Of a stretch of DNA of 64,000 nucleotides, positions 24,942-33,409 are shown piece by piece. The translations under genes and the position numbers were made by a program. The number at the start of each line of letters is the position of its first letter. Position 1 is the stretch's first letter. Origin of the DNA: Curtobacterium ammoniigenes NBRC 101786 (GTDB lineage Bacteria > Actinomycetota > Actinomycetes > Actinomycetales > Microbacteriaceae); NCBI RefSeq assembly GCF_001571045.1, contig NZ_BCSV01000004.1, forward strand, positions 367,008 to 431,007. The letters run 5' to 3'. The notes below the pieces were generated by a model, which had not been told where the DNA came from, made no database searches, and saw nothing but the letters and a program-made list of their open reading frames with translations.

Positions 24942-26753
24942 CTACTGGCCCCAGCTCCAGCGGGCCGGGTGGAAGTTGGCCATCGGGTCCTGCGGAGCAG
25001 TGAGGCCCTTCTTGATGACGGAGATCTGGTAGTCGGGCTCCGGCAGCCAGATCACCGGGAGTTGCTTGGCAAGGGTCGCGCTGTAGCTCTTGATCGCGGT
25101 CGAGCTGTTCGACTGCGTCGTCGCGGTGATGAGCGAGTCCGCCTCGGGGTTGCTGTAGTTGCCGAAGTTCGCACCGCCGCCGGTCTGGAACAGCGAGTCA
25201 CCGGTCGGGTAGGCCGCGAAGTACCAGCTGCCCGCGGTGCCGAAGTACGACAGCTGCCACTGGCAGATCGACTGATCCGAGGTGCACTGCGGGGTCTGCG
25301 AGAGCACCGTGTTGACCGGGGCTTGCTTGATGGTGAAGCCGATGCCGCTGCTCTTGAACTCGGACTGCAATGCGCTCATCTCGTTGTCCGTGACGCTCGA
25401 CCCCGACTGCGCGAGGACCTGCATCGTGAACTTCGTCCCGGCGGGCACGCCGGTACCGCATTGGTTGGCACCGCTGCCCGCATTCTGGCAGACCATGATG
25501 CCGTCGGATCCGGCGGTCCACCCGTGATCGGTGAGGAGCTTCTTGGCGGCCGTGTTCGAGAACGGATACGGGTTGTTCGCCTGCGTCGGCGAGAGGAAGT
25601 CGGACTTCGTCGACTGCGGGATCGGCCCGTAGCCGGCGGTCGCGGTCCCGTGGAAGATCGCGCTGACAAGCCCCTTCTGGTCGACCGACTCCTGAATTGC
25701 CTGCCGGGCGTACATCTGCTTGAACACCGGACCCATGGTCGGGTTGTTGAAGTTGTACGGGAAGTAGGTGATCGCCCATCCGGTCCACGGGTCGACCGTG
25801 TATCCCTTCGCTGTGAACGATGCCTTCTGGTCGAGTGACGTGGGCTGGATATAGCCGTAGTCGACCTGACCGCTTCGGACCGCGTTCTCCTCGGCGTCGG
25901 CCGACGTGAACGGCATCAGGTTCACCGTCGCGATCTTCGCCTTCTCACCGCCGTCGTACTTGCTGTTCGCGCTCAGTGTGACGTTGCCGGAGGTCGTGAA
26001 CTTGCTGACGGTGTAGGGGCCGTCGACGACCTTCCACAGCGGGTTCGTCGCGTAGCTCGAAATCTGGCCAGCCTGCTGATTGAGGAACTTCCAGACCTGC
26101 ACCGCGCCCGCTGCCGTCTCATCGGCGTTGCCGACACTGCCGCTCGCGCTCGTCTTGTCCCAGGCGTGCTGGGGCATCGGGGTGATGAGGCTCAGTTCGT
26201 TCGCCAGCATCCACTGCGTGTTGTACGCCTTGTCGAACGTGATCGTGAAGTGCGTGTCGTCGACGACGGTGAGCTTGGTCCAGTTGTCCGGCGCCTGCCC
26301 CTTGTTGTAGTTGCCCCAGTTGGCCTTGTTCGCCTTCACGAGGTTGTACCAGAACTCGACATCGCGGCTGGTGACGGGCTTGCCGTCGCTCCACTGGCGC
26401 TTCGCGAGCGTGATCGTCGCCTCGGTGCCTGCGGAGTTGAACGTCACATTGCTCGCGACGCTGGCGTCTTTGTGCCATCCGACGGTGCCGGTCGACCCGT
26501 CGTATGCGACGAGCGGCTCCCACAGCGCGGCCGCGATCGAGCCGTTGTTCGTGTTGAGCTTGCCGGGGGCGCCGACCGGGAGGATCCAGTTCGGTGTGAA
26601 GTTCGGCGGGAGCGCGTAATTGATCGAATCCTTGCCGCCCGATCCGGACTGCGAGGACCCGCCGCCGGAGCATCCGGCGAGCAGGAGGGCGGCAGCCGCC
26701 GCCGTGGCGAGCACGGCGACGGTGCGGCGCGCTGCTGAGCGTGCAGGAAACAT
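24942..26753 (-). CDS. Peptide ABC transporter substrate-binding lipoprotein (family 5)
   Basis: The 603-residue protein has a lipoprotein signal (LLLAGC at about 23-28), a Gly/Ser linker, and a family-5 solute-binding fold as in DppA/OppA: AALWEPLVAYDG near 75, KRQWSDGKPVTSRDVEFW near 118, and ARQAIQESVDQKG near 345. Ligand cannot be inferred; DppA relatives bind peptides, opines, nickel chelates or glycans. ATG 26753 follows GAAGGAG. It is the first gene of the leftward operon and faces the ROK repressor gene across an AT-richer region. Confidence 0.93.
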   Translation of the reverse strand: MFPARSAARRTVAVLATAAAAALLLAGCSGGGSSQSGSGGKDSINYALPPNFTPNWILPVGAPGKLNTNNGSIAAALWEPLVAYDGSTGTVGWHKDASVASNVTFNSAGTEATITLAKRQWSDGKPVTSRDVEFWYNLVKANKANWGNYNKGQAPDNWTKLTVVDDTHFTITFDKAYNTQWMLANELSLITPMPQHAWDKTSASGSVGNADETAAGAVQVWKFLNQQAGQISSYATNPLWKVVDGPYTVSKFTTSGNVTLSANSKYDGGEKAKIATVNLMPFTSADAEENAVRSGQVDYGYIQPTSLDQKASFTAKGYTVDPWTGWAITYFPYNFNNPTMGPVFKQMYARQAIQESVDQKGLVSAIFHGTATAGYGPIPQSTKSDFLSPTQANNPYPFSNTAAKKLLTDHGWTAGSDGIMVCQNAGSGANQCGTGVPAGTKFTMQVLAQSGSSVTDNEMSALQSEFKSSGIGFTIKQAPVNTVLSQTPQCTSDQSICQWQLSYFGTAGSWYFAAYPTGDSLFQTGGGANFGNYSNPEADSLITATTQSNSSTAIKSYSATLAKQLPVIWLPEPDYQISVIKKGLTAPQDPMANFHPARWSWGQ

Positions 26754-26872
26754 CGTTCTCCTTCAGAGAGTGCGACCGAGGGGGAGTCGGCTGGTGACGG
26801 CGACGGGGACGCCGTGGGCAACAGTTAAGGGCAGATGAACGAAGAAAGTAAGAGCATGTTGTAAAAACTTGA

Positions 26873-26892
26873 TTACGCCAGTTTTGGCGAAA
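26873..26892. promoter_or_regulatory. Candidate ROK-repressor operator in divergent promoter region
   Basis: The 20-bp TTACGCCAGTTTTGGCGAAA is an inverted repeat with 7 of 8 positions matching (arms TTACGCCA and TGGCGAAA). It lies in the 210-bp divergent gap, within a stretch (26821-26893) noticeably richer in A/T than the rest of the window, where the two opposing promoters should be. ROK repressors often bind such dyads and control both directions. Confidence 0.5.
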
Positions 26893-26963
26893 CTCCGGGG
26901 CTTGGAAGCACGGTTAGGCTTCCATCGACCCACCTCATCAACCGGGCTGGAATTACGAAACCC

Positions 26964-28163
26964 ATGGCAGAAAAAACTCACGAGTCCTTGGCCGGACGGG
27001 TGCTCGCGCTCGTCGCCGGAGGTCAGGCGACGACGCGAACCGAGCTCGGCCAGCAGCTCGGCGCCCCGGCAAGCAGCGTGTCGCTCGCGGTGCAGCAGCT
27101 CATTGCGCGAGGGCTTGTCACCGAGGAGGGCCAGCAATCGTCGACGGGAGGGCGCCCACGGAAGGTCCTGCGCGTCGGGCACCGGGACGAGTTCGCGGTG
27201 GCAGCCGATCTCGGCGGCCACCATGCACGGATCGGAATCGTGCGCGGCGGCGGAGCGCGGGAGCGCCTCAGCACCGTTCCGCTCGATCTCGCAGCCGGCC
27301 CCGAGGCCTGTCTCGACCTCCTCGTCGACGAGTTCGCGCGCCTGGTCGATGCGACGCCGGGCAAGCTGTCCGCAGCGGGTCTTTCCCTTCCCGGCCCGGT
27401 CGACGTCGAGGCGGGCTGCGTGGACAGCCCCTCCCGGATGCCCGGTTGGCACCGGTACCCGATCCGCGAGCGTCTCGCCGATCGCCTCGGCGTGACCGCA
27501 GCGATCGGGAACGACGCGAACATGATGGCCTTCGGTGAGGACGCCGCCCATCAAGGCGAGCGGCAGTACTCGATCACGGTGAAGGCGGGCACGGCGATCG
27601 GCGCCGGGATCATGCTCGACGGACGGCTCTACCTCGGTGCTGGTGGGGCGGCCGGCGACATCACGCACGTTCGCGTCCTCGCCGCGGGCGACATTCCATG
27701 CGCGTGCGGGAACACCGGCTGTTTGGAGACCGTGGCATCCGGCGCGGCGCTGCAACGGATCCTCCGCGAGAGCGGTCGATCCGTCTCGACGACGGAGGAC
27801 GTGGTCGCGTTGGTCGAGTCCGGCGATCCGGTCGCGAATCAGGCCGCGCGCCAGGCGGGCTCATACCTCGGCGAAGTGCTCAGCGCGAACGTGAACTTCT
27901 TCAACCCGGACACCGTGTTACTCGGCGGCATCCTCTCCACCCTCGAGCCGTTCGTCGCCGCGGTCCGTGGCCAGCTCTACAAGGGCTGTCATCCCCTGCT
28001 CACGCGCGACCTGCGCATCGAGCCGACCAGCCTCGGCGCCGATGCCGGGCTCGTCGGTGCCGGGCTGCAGGCATTGCAGCAATCCCTCGCCGCGACGCTC
28101 GAGTCGCTCCCCCGCACGCCAGTCGCCCCGGTGGCGCGTCTCCGGAAGGAAGTCCATGTCTGA
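26964..28163 (+). CDS. ROK-family transcriptional regulator
   Basis: The 399-residue protein joins a winged helix-turn-helix (about 12-65, TRTELGQQLGAPASSVSLAVQQLIARGLV) to a ROK sugar-sensing domain with the complete zinc motif CACGNTGCLE. The phosphate loop is AADLGGHHARIG, where the kinase consensus is DxGGT, so it is unlikely to be a kinase. It should repress the adjacent operons until a sugar or sugar phosphate binds. The ATG at 26964 has only weak GGAA upstream. The last codons overlap the M81 gene start. Confidence 0.9.
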   Translation: MAEKTHESLAGRVLALVAGGQATTRTELGQQLGAPASSVSLAVQQLIARGLVTEEGQQSSTGGRPRKVLRVGHRDEFAVAADLGGHHARIGIVRGGGARERLSTVPLDLAAGPEACLDLLVDEFARLVDATPGKLSAAGLSLPGPVDVEAGCVDSPSRMPGWHRYPIRERLADRLGVTAAIGNDANMMAFGEDAAHQGERQYSITVKAGTAIGAGIMLDGRLYLGAGGAAGDITHVRVLAAGDIPCACGNTGCLETVASGAALQRILRESGRSVSTTEDVVALVESGDPVANQAARQAGSYLGEVLSANVNFFNPDTVLLGGILSTLEPFVAAVRGQLYKGCHPLLTRDLRIEPTSLGADAGLVGAGLQALQQSLAATLESLPRTPVAPVARLRKEVHV

Positions 28164-29673
28164 CACCACTCGTCGCCGCCCGCTGATCGCGATCGCCGGA
28201 CTCGGGATCGAGGCGAGCACGTTCTCCCCCGCGCGCACGGAAGCCCCCGCGTTCCACCCGATGCGCGGCAGCGAGATCTTCGACCGGTATGCCGCGTTCC
28301 TCGGCGAGGGCACCGAGCTGCGGCGTGCGGCGGACTGGCATCCGGCGCTCGTCGGCAAGGCGCTCCCTGGCGGCACCGCGACCGCAGCCGCGTTCGCGAC
28401 GCTCTCCGACGAGATCGTCGAGCGCCTCCGCGCGATGCCGCCCCTCGACGGACTCTGGTACGACATCCATGGCGCGATGACGGTCGAGGGCCTTGCGGAT
28501 GCTGAGGCGGTCCTCCTCCGCCGGATCAGGGAGGCCGTCGGGCCCGACGTGCTCATCTCGACGACGATGGACCTGCACGGCAACGTCAGCCGGGAGCTGG
28601 CGCACCAGAGCGACCTCATCACGTGCTACCGCATGGCTCCGCATGAGGACGCGGAGGAGACCAAGGAACGCGGCGTTCGGAACCTGGTTGAGCGCCTCCA
28701 GAACGGAGCCGGGCGACCGCTGAAGGCGTGGGTGCCGATTCCGGTCCTGCTCCCGGGCGAGAAGACGTCGACGCGGATCGAGCCGGCGAAGAGCGTATAT
28801 GCGCAAGTGTCCGATGCCGCCGCGCAGCCGGGCGTGCTCGACGCGGCGATCTGGGTCGGCTACGCCTGGGCCGACGAGCCGCGGAATCGCGCGGTCGCGG
28901 TGGTCACGGGCGACGACGAGGCAGCCGTCGGCGCGCAGGCGGAACGGCTCGCCCGCGCGTTCTGGGAGGCAGGCCCCGCGTTCGACTTCGTCGCCCCGGT
29001 CGGATCGCTGGCGGAGACGCTCGACGCGGCGATCGAATCCGACAAGCGTCCGTACTTCATCAGCGACAGCGGCGACAACCCGACCGCCGGCGGCGCGGGC
29101 GATGTGACGTGGACGCTCGCGCGACTCCTCGAGGACCCGCGGGTGCTGGACACGCAGCGGGTGGCGATCTACGCCTCCATCCCGGGACCGGACGCGGTAG
29201 CTACCGCCGTCGAAGCGGGCGTCGGCGCGACGGTCACGGTCACCGCCGGCGCCGCCGTCGATGACGTGCACGAGGGTCCGGTGACCTTCACCGGGGTGGT
29301 CGATGGAATCCGTCACGGCGACCGCGATGCCGAGATCGAAGTTGTCATCCGGGTCGGCGGGGTCCGAATCATCGTCACGAAGTTGCGCAAGCCCTACCAC
29401 CTCGAGCGTGACTTCACGGGCCTGGGGCTCGACCCCCGGAACGCGGACATCGTGGTCGTCAAGATCGGCTACCTGGAGCCGGAGCTCTACGACATGGCGG
29501 CCGGATGGATGATGGCGCTCACCCCGGGCGGCGTCGACCAGGATCTCGTGCGGCTCGGCCACGACCGCATCCGTCGGCCGATGCTGCCGTTCGACGCGCC
29601 CGACTTCGACCCGGACCTGCATGCACGATTCATCGCGCCGTCCAACGAGCCGCTGACCGGGCCCGACGAGTGA
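28156..29673 (+). CDS. M81 family metallopeptidase (MlrC / microcystinase C-like)
   Basis: The 505-residue protein has the MlrC N-terminal domain (IAGLGIEASTFSPARTEAPAF and WYDIHGAMTVEG, then TTMDLHGNVSRELA and CYRMAPHEDAEETKERG, which carry the Asp/His zinc ligands) and the MlrC C-terminal domain (DSGDNPTAGGAGDVTWTL). MlrC hydrolyses linear tetrapeptide products of microcystin; most bacterial homologues have unknown substrates. Adjacent peptide-type importer genes suggest an imported peptide or peptide-like compound. ATG 28156 follows GGAAGGA and overlaps the repressor gene by 8 nt. It is probably cytoplasmic, with no signal peptide. Confidence 0.9.
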   Translation: MSDTTRRRPLIAIAGLGIEASTFSPARTEAPAFHPMRGSEIFDRYAAFLGEGTELRRAADWHPALVGKALPGGTATAAAFATLSDEIVERLRAMPPLDGLWYDIHGAMTVEGLADAEAVLLRRIREAVGPDVLISTTMDLHGNVSRELAHQSDLITCYRMAPHEDAEETKERGVRNLVERLQNGAGRPLKAWVPIPVLLPGEKTSTRIEPAKSVYAQVSDAAAQPGVLDAAIWVGYAWADEPRNRAVAVVTGDDEAAVGAQAERLARAFWEAGPAFDFVAPVGSLAETLDAAIESDKRPYFISDSGDNPTAGGAGDVTWTLARLLEDPRVLDTQRVAIYASIPGPDAVATAVEAGVGATVTVTAGAAVDDVHEGPVTFTGVVDGIRHGDRDAEIEVVIRVGGVRIIVTKLRKPYHLERDFTGLGLDPRNADIVVVKIGYLEPELYDMAAGWMMALTPGGVDQDLVRLGHDRIRRPMLPFDAPDFDPDLHARFIAPSNEPLTGPDE

Positions 29674-30407
29674 TCGGTCGCCCGCTTCTGGAGGCTGCGG
29701 TCACGTCCGCCTCGGCCGCTGCGGCCGCGATCCGGGCAGGGGCCGACCGCGTCGAGCTGTGCAGCGCGCTCGAGGTCGGCGGCGTCACACCGTCGCAAGC
29801 CCTGCTGGAGGCGACGCTCGCCACCGGTGCGGAGACGCACGTGCTCGTCCGGTGCCGCCCCGGGGACTTCGTCTTCGACGCGGACGAGGTCGACCTGATG
29901 TGCGGCGAGGCTGCATCGGTGACCGCAGCCGGCGCGGCCGGGGTGGTGATCGGGGCGCTCGGCGACGACGGCCTGCTCGACCTCGACGTGATCGCCAGGA
30001 TGGCCGCGGCGGCCCGTGCGATCCGCACCGACGTCACGGTGACGATCCACCGCGCGGTGGACGTCAGCGCCGACCCGATCCGCTGCGCAGCGGCCCTCGC
30101 TGCCTCCGCCATCGCGCCGGATCGCATCCTGACGTCGGGTGGCGCTCCAGCGGCCGGCGAGGCGCTCGCGGTGCTGCACCGCATGGTGAGCGCCGCTGGT
30201 CCCATCGGCGTGATGGCAGGAGGCGGTGTGACCGTGTCTGCGATCCCCGCGATCGTCGACGCCGGGGTCAGCGCCGTGCACCTGTCCGCGAAGCGGCGGG
30301 AGCGCGACCATTGGGCGCTCGACCCGCAGATCGTCGCGGCTTCGCGGGCGGCGCTGGAGCGGAGCGGTCGTCATGGTCCGACATCTTCCGCCCACTTGTC
30401 GGAGTAA
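29670..30407 (+). CDS. cutC: CutC-family protein
   Basis: The 245-residue TIM-barrel protein of the CutC family shows LLEAAVTSASAAAAAIRAGADRVELCSALEVGGVTPS, HVLVRCRPGDFVFDADEVDLM, VTIHRAVDVSADP and RILTSGGAPAAGEA, which are near-invariant in the family. CutC is often called a copper homeostasis protein, but the biochemical evidence is weak and its real substrate is unknown. A GTG start overlaps the M81 stop as GTGA, so the two are co-translated; a shared catabolic step is more likely here than copper handling. This is inference. Confidence 0.9.
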   Translation: MIGRPLLEAAVTSASAAAAAIRAGADRVELCSALEVGGVTPSQALLEATLATGAETHVLVRCRPGDFVFDADEVDLMCGEAASVTAAGAAGVVIGALGDDGLLDLDVIARMAAAARAIRTDVTVTIHRAVDVSADPIRCAAALAASAIAPDRILTSGGAPAAGEALAVLHRMVSAAGPIGVMAGGGVTVSAIPAIVDAGVSAVHLSAKRRERDHWALDPQIVAASRAALERSGRHGPTSSAHLSE

Positions 30408-30425
30408 CCCCGTACCCTCGCCCCC

Positions 30426-30848
30426 ATGAGTGGTGGCGTCGCAGTGGCGGTCCTCGCCGGCGTGCTGGCAGTGACCGTCCTACTCGGGCTGATCCTGCGC
30501 ACCCGTGGCGGTCGTGCCCGCGCTTCGAGCGCGGGCACCGTCGCCGACCTCGCGGCTCCCGATGCGTTCGGCGAGCGGGCAACCCTGATCCAGTTCTCGA
30601 CCCCGACCTGCGCGCGGTGCCCGTCGACGGCTCGCCGCCTCGATCGGTTGGCCGCCGAGCATCCCGGCGTCCGGCGACTGGAGATCGATCTCGAGGAACA
30701 CCGGCATCTCATCGGACGATTCGACGTCCGTCAAACCCCGACCGTGCTCGTGGTCGACCGACGGAACGCGGTTCGCACGCAGATCAGCGGCGTTCCCCGC
30801 GAACCCGAGCTCGTCGCCGCCCTGCACGCTGTCCTGAACGAGGAGTGA
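30426..30848 (+). CDS. Membrane-anchored thioredoxin-like protein
   Basis: The 140-residue protein has an N-terminal membrane helix (VAVAVLAGVLAVTVLLGLIL, about 5-25) and a thioredoxin fold with the redox pair CARC in QFSTPTCARCPST and the cis-proline loop VRQTPTVLVV. The CxxC motif carries Ala-Arg where thioredoxin has Gly-Pro, which shifts redox potential in related proteins. The fold probably faces outside or the cytoplasm depending on topology. It is 3 nt from a DUF4395 membrane protein, and the pair is seen together in actinobacteria. Confidence 0.87.
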   Translation: MSGGVAVAVLAGVLAVTVLLGLILRTRGGRARASSAGTVADLAAPDAFGERATLIQFSTPTCARCPSTARRLDRLAAEHPGVRRLEIDLEEHRHLIGRFDVRQTPTVLVVDRRNAVRTQISGVPREPELVAALHAVLNEE

Positions 30849-30851
30849 TCC

Positions 30852-31373
30852 ATGTCGAACGGTTCCAGCGCTGCGGGTATCGACCCGCGCTCGCCGCGCT
30901 TCGGTGCGAGCATCACGTCGGTGCTCCTCGCGATCGCCCTCGTCCTGACGCTGACCGCGGGAGCGGAGCCAGCGGGCGTGCTGCTGCTGGCGCTCATCGC
31001 ACTGCTGTTCGCCTGGGGTGGCTTCGCGGGAATCACCCGGCACCCCTACGGCGCGCTGTTCCGCCGCGTCATCCGACCGCGGCTCGATCCGCCCACCGCG
31101 CTCGAGGATCCGGCAGCACCCACGTTCGCGCAGCGCGTCGGCTTTGTGATCACGGCGCTCGGCGTCTTGCTCGCGCTCGTCGGCATTCCAGCGGCGGCGC
31201 CGATCGGCGCCGCACTCGCGCTCGTTGCGGCAGTGCTGAACAGCGTGTTCGACATCTGCATCGGATGCCTTCTGTACGTGTGGCTGTTGCGCGTTGGCGT
31301 GATCAGGTCTCGGGACTCGGCGAGCGCTGCGCATTCCACTCCTCGAGGAGCTCCGGAATCCGCCGCTGAATGA
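30852..31373 (+). CDS. DUF4395 family membrane protein
   Basis: The 173-residue protein has about four membrane helices, with the conserved NSVFDICIGCLLYVW near the C-terminus carrying a CxxC pair inside or beside a helix. It is adjacent to a thioredoxin-like gene, suggesting it passes electrons or thiols across the membrane to that partner, which is a guess from context. A PFAM-type domain of unknown function is the only assignment. Its 3' end overlaps the convergent regulator gene by 71 bp. Confidence 0.82.
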   Translation: MSNGSSAAGIDPRSPRFGASITSVLLAIALVLTLTAGAEPAGVLLLALIALLFAWGGFAGITRHPYGALFRRVIRPRLDPPTALEDPAAPTFAQRVGFVITALGVLLALVGIPAAAPIGAALALVAAVLNSVFDICIGCLLYVWLLRVGVIRSRDSASAAHSTPRGAPESAAE

Positions 31374-31758
31374 AGCGGAAGAACCCGGCCATGTCGAGGA
31401 CCCGCTCGCGTGCCGCGGATTCCTGGATGGAGGCGGCGGTCGTCTCCGCGACGGAGGCGAGCCGCTCGTACAGCGCCTGATTGTTGACGGACGCCGCGTA
31501 CCAGGCATGCTCGGGCAGCTCGTAGACGAACCGCCGATCTCCCGCGGCGGCGCGTTGCCGTCGCATCATGCCGACGGTCTGCAGATACCGCACGGCGCCG
31601 GATACCGCCGCGGGGCTGACGTCGAGCGCTTCGGCGAGCTCGGCGGCGGTGAGCCGGGACTCCGCGCTCGTGAGGACGGCGACGAGGGCGGCGGCTGGCA
31701 TGCGCGGGAATCCGGCGTCCGCGAACGCGTCCACGAGGCGGTTCGACTCCGGGGTCAT
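31303..31758 (-). CDS. MarR/GbsR-family transcriptional regulator
   Basis: The 151-residue protein has a winged helix-turn-helix of the MarR/GbsR kind (LTSAESRLTAAELAEALDVSPAAVSGAVRYLQTVGMMRR) and the C-terminal dimerisation helices. The ATG overlaps the permease stop as ATGA, so it closes the exporter operon and is likely its own repressor; the inverted repeat at 34363-34382 is the probable operator. No ligand can be inferred. Confidence 0.88.
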   Translation of the reverse strand: MTPESNRLVDAFADAGFPRMPAAALVAVLTSAESRLTAAELAEALDVSPAAVSGAVRYLQTVGMMRRQRAAAGDRRFVYELPEHAWYAASVNNQALYERLASVAETTAASIQESAARERVLDMAGFFRFIQRRIPELLEEWNAQRSPSPET

Positions 31759-33409
31759 CGGGCGGTGTCCTGACGTCGGGCGAGCACGAGCGCCACCATA
31801 CCCACCGCGATCGTCACGGCGACGAGCCACCACGCACCGGACCAGTCCACGTGTGCGGCCGGAACCCCCGGCGTGTGGCTGAACGGGCTGACCTGCCGCG
31901 CCCACTCCGGAATCTGCAGGACGCCTCCGAACTGACCGAGCACCACTGCAGTCACGAGGATCGTCCACGAGAGCCAGCCGCTCGCACGCGGAAGCACCGC
32001 ACTGAGCAGGGCCGCGACGGCAACGACCGCCACTGAGGCCGGGATCTGAGCGGCACCGGCCTCGATCGTGGACCAGAACCGGGGCTGCCCACCGGCGGCA
32101 AAGCACGCTGCGCCGACTGCGCCGGCGACGAGATCGACGAGCGCCGCCGCGACCAGTCCGAGCGCAAGCCACTCCCCGAACTGCCGCACCCGACTCACGG
32201 GGGCCGCGAGAAGCAGCTCCGAGCGCCCCGCCCGGTCGTCGTCGGCGGCTCGGCTCAGCGCACCGATGCCGGCGGCGGCGCCGAGCACCGAACCGATGCC
32301 GAGCATCGCTGCGACGAAGAGGTCGAGGAGCGCGCCCTGCCCTCCCGGCACGAGGGTAGCGACGAGCCGAGCGACGGATGGGGAGCTCTGGAGCGCCGAT
32401 ACGGCCGTTCCGCCGAGGCTCCCCGCGAACACGCCGAGCAGGGCCGCCCCGATCGCCCAGGCGAGCAGGGAGACGCGGTGCAGCCTCCAGGCCAACGCGA
32501 GCGACGAGCGAACGCGTCCAGCGCGCGCACCAGGCCGTTCTCGCAGCAGGCTTGCGCCGAGGTCGCGCCGAGTCTGCACCCGCAGGCAGCCGCAGCGCAC
32601 ACGACCGCGAACGCGACGCAGAGCACGATCGGCCACCCCGATGCGCGAGTGAAGGGGGCGACGTGCTGCCCCCACCCGATGGGGCTCAGCCAACTCGGCC
32701 ACGCACTGGTGGTGCGCAACCCGTCCGCCGATCGTGTGCCCACGGCATCGCCGATCGCCCGAAGCGCCCAGGTTCCCGCAAGCACACCGACCGCAACCCC
32801 GTTCGCTGCCCGGGCAGAAGGCGCGATCTGCGCGGCGAGCGCAGCGACGCCCGCGTATGCGCTGCCGACCGCGGCCGCGGCTGCGCCGGACAGCAGGCTC
32901 CCCACGAGCGGGAGTCCACCCAGCGCGAAGCCGCCCGCGACGAGCGCTCCGAGGATGAGATTGGCCGCTGCCGCGACGATCAGTCCGACGACGAGCGGGC
33001 TGCGCCGGTGCACCGGAGCGGCGAGCAGCAACTCGGCCCGGCCGGTGTCCTCATCGCCGCGAGTGAGTCGGATGACGAGGAACACCGACATGAGTCCAGC
33101 CACGATCGCCAGGTAGGTGAAGACCTCGAAGAACGCGAGGGCGCCCTCGCTCGTCCCGTCCGGAACACCACGAATGGCCAGGAGGCTCGGCGTTGCGGTG
33201 ACGAGTTGCACCACCGTCCGCCGCGCCGTCGGGTTCCCGAACGTCTGTGGAACCGCGCCCGCGGTTGCGAGGGCCAGAAGGCCGGCGACGAGCACCCAGA
33301 TCGCGGTCCGGACCCACTCGCGACGGATGGCGGCCTCGATGAGGCGCAGCGGGCCTCCGGATCGGATTGCGAGGGGGCGCGCACGTGGTGTGTGGATCGC
33401 CGTGCTCAT
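31755..33409 (-). pseudogene. ABC-2 type exporter permease, interrupted by a frameshift
   Basis: Intact parts of one membrane protein occur in two frames. The upstream part (33409 to about 32590) begins MSTAIHTPRARPL and holds RLTRGDEDTGRAELLLAAPVHRR and about six helices. The downstream part, from RRDLGASLLRERPGARAGR (near 32570), includes SRAADDDRAGRSELLLAAPVSRVRQFGEW, six more helices and a clean stop overlapping the regulator start. Together they give about 550 residues, the normal size of this two-halved permease. The frames differ by the loss of one base (or gain of two) around 32575-32600. A sequencing error, a recent mutation or frameshifting could explain it; I see no slippery heptamer. 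Confidence 0.85.

Noticed and set aside
32575..32600. Programmed frameshift in the ABC-2 permease
   Set aside because: I found no slippery heptamer or downstream pseudoknot pattern. A mutation or sequence error is more likely.
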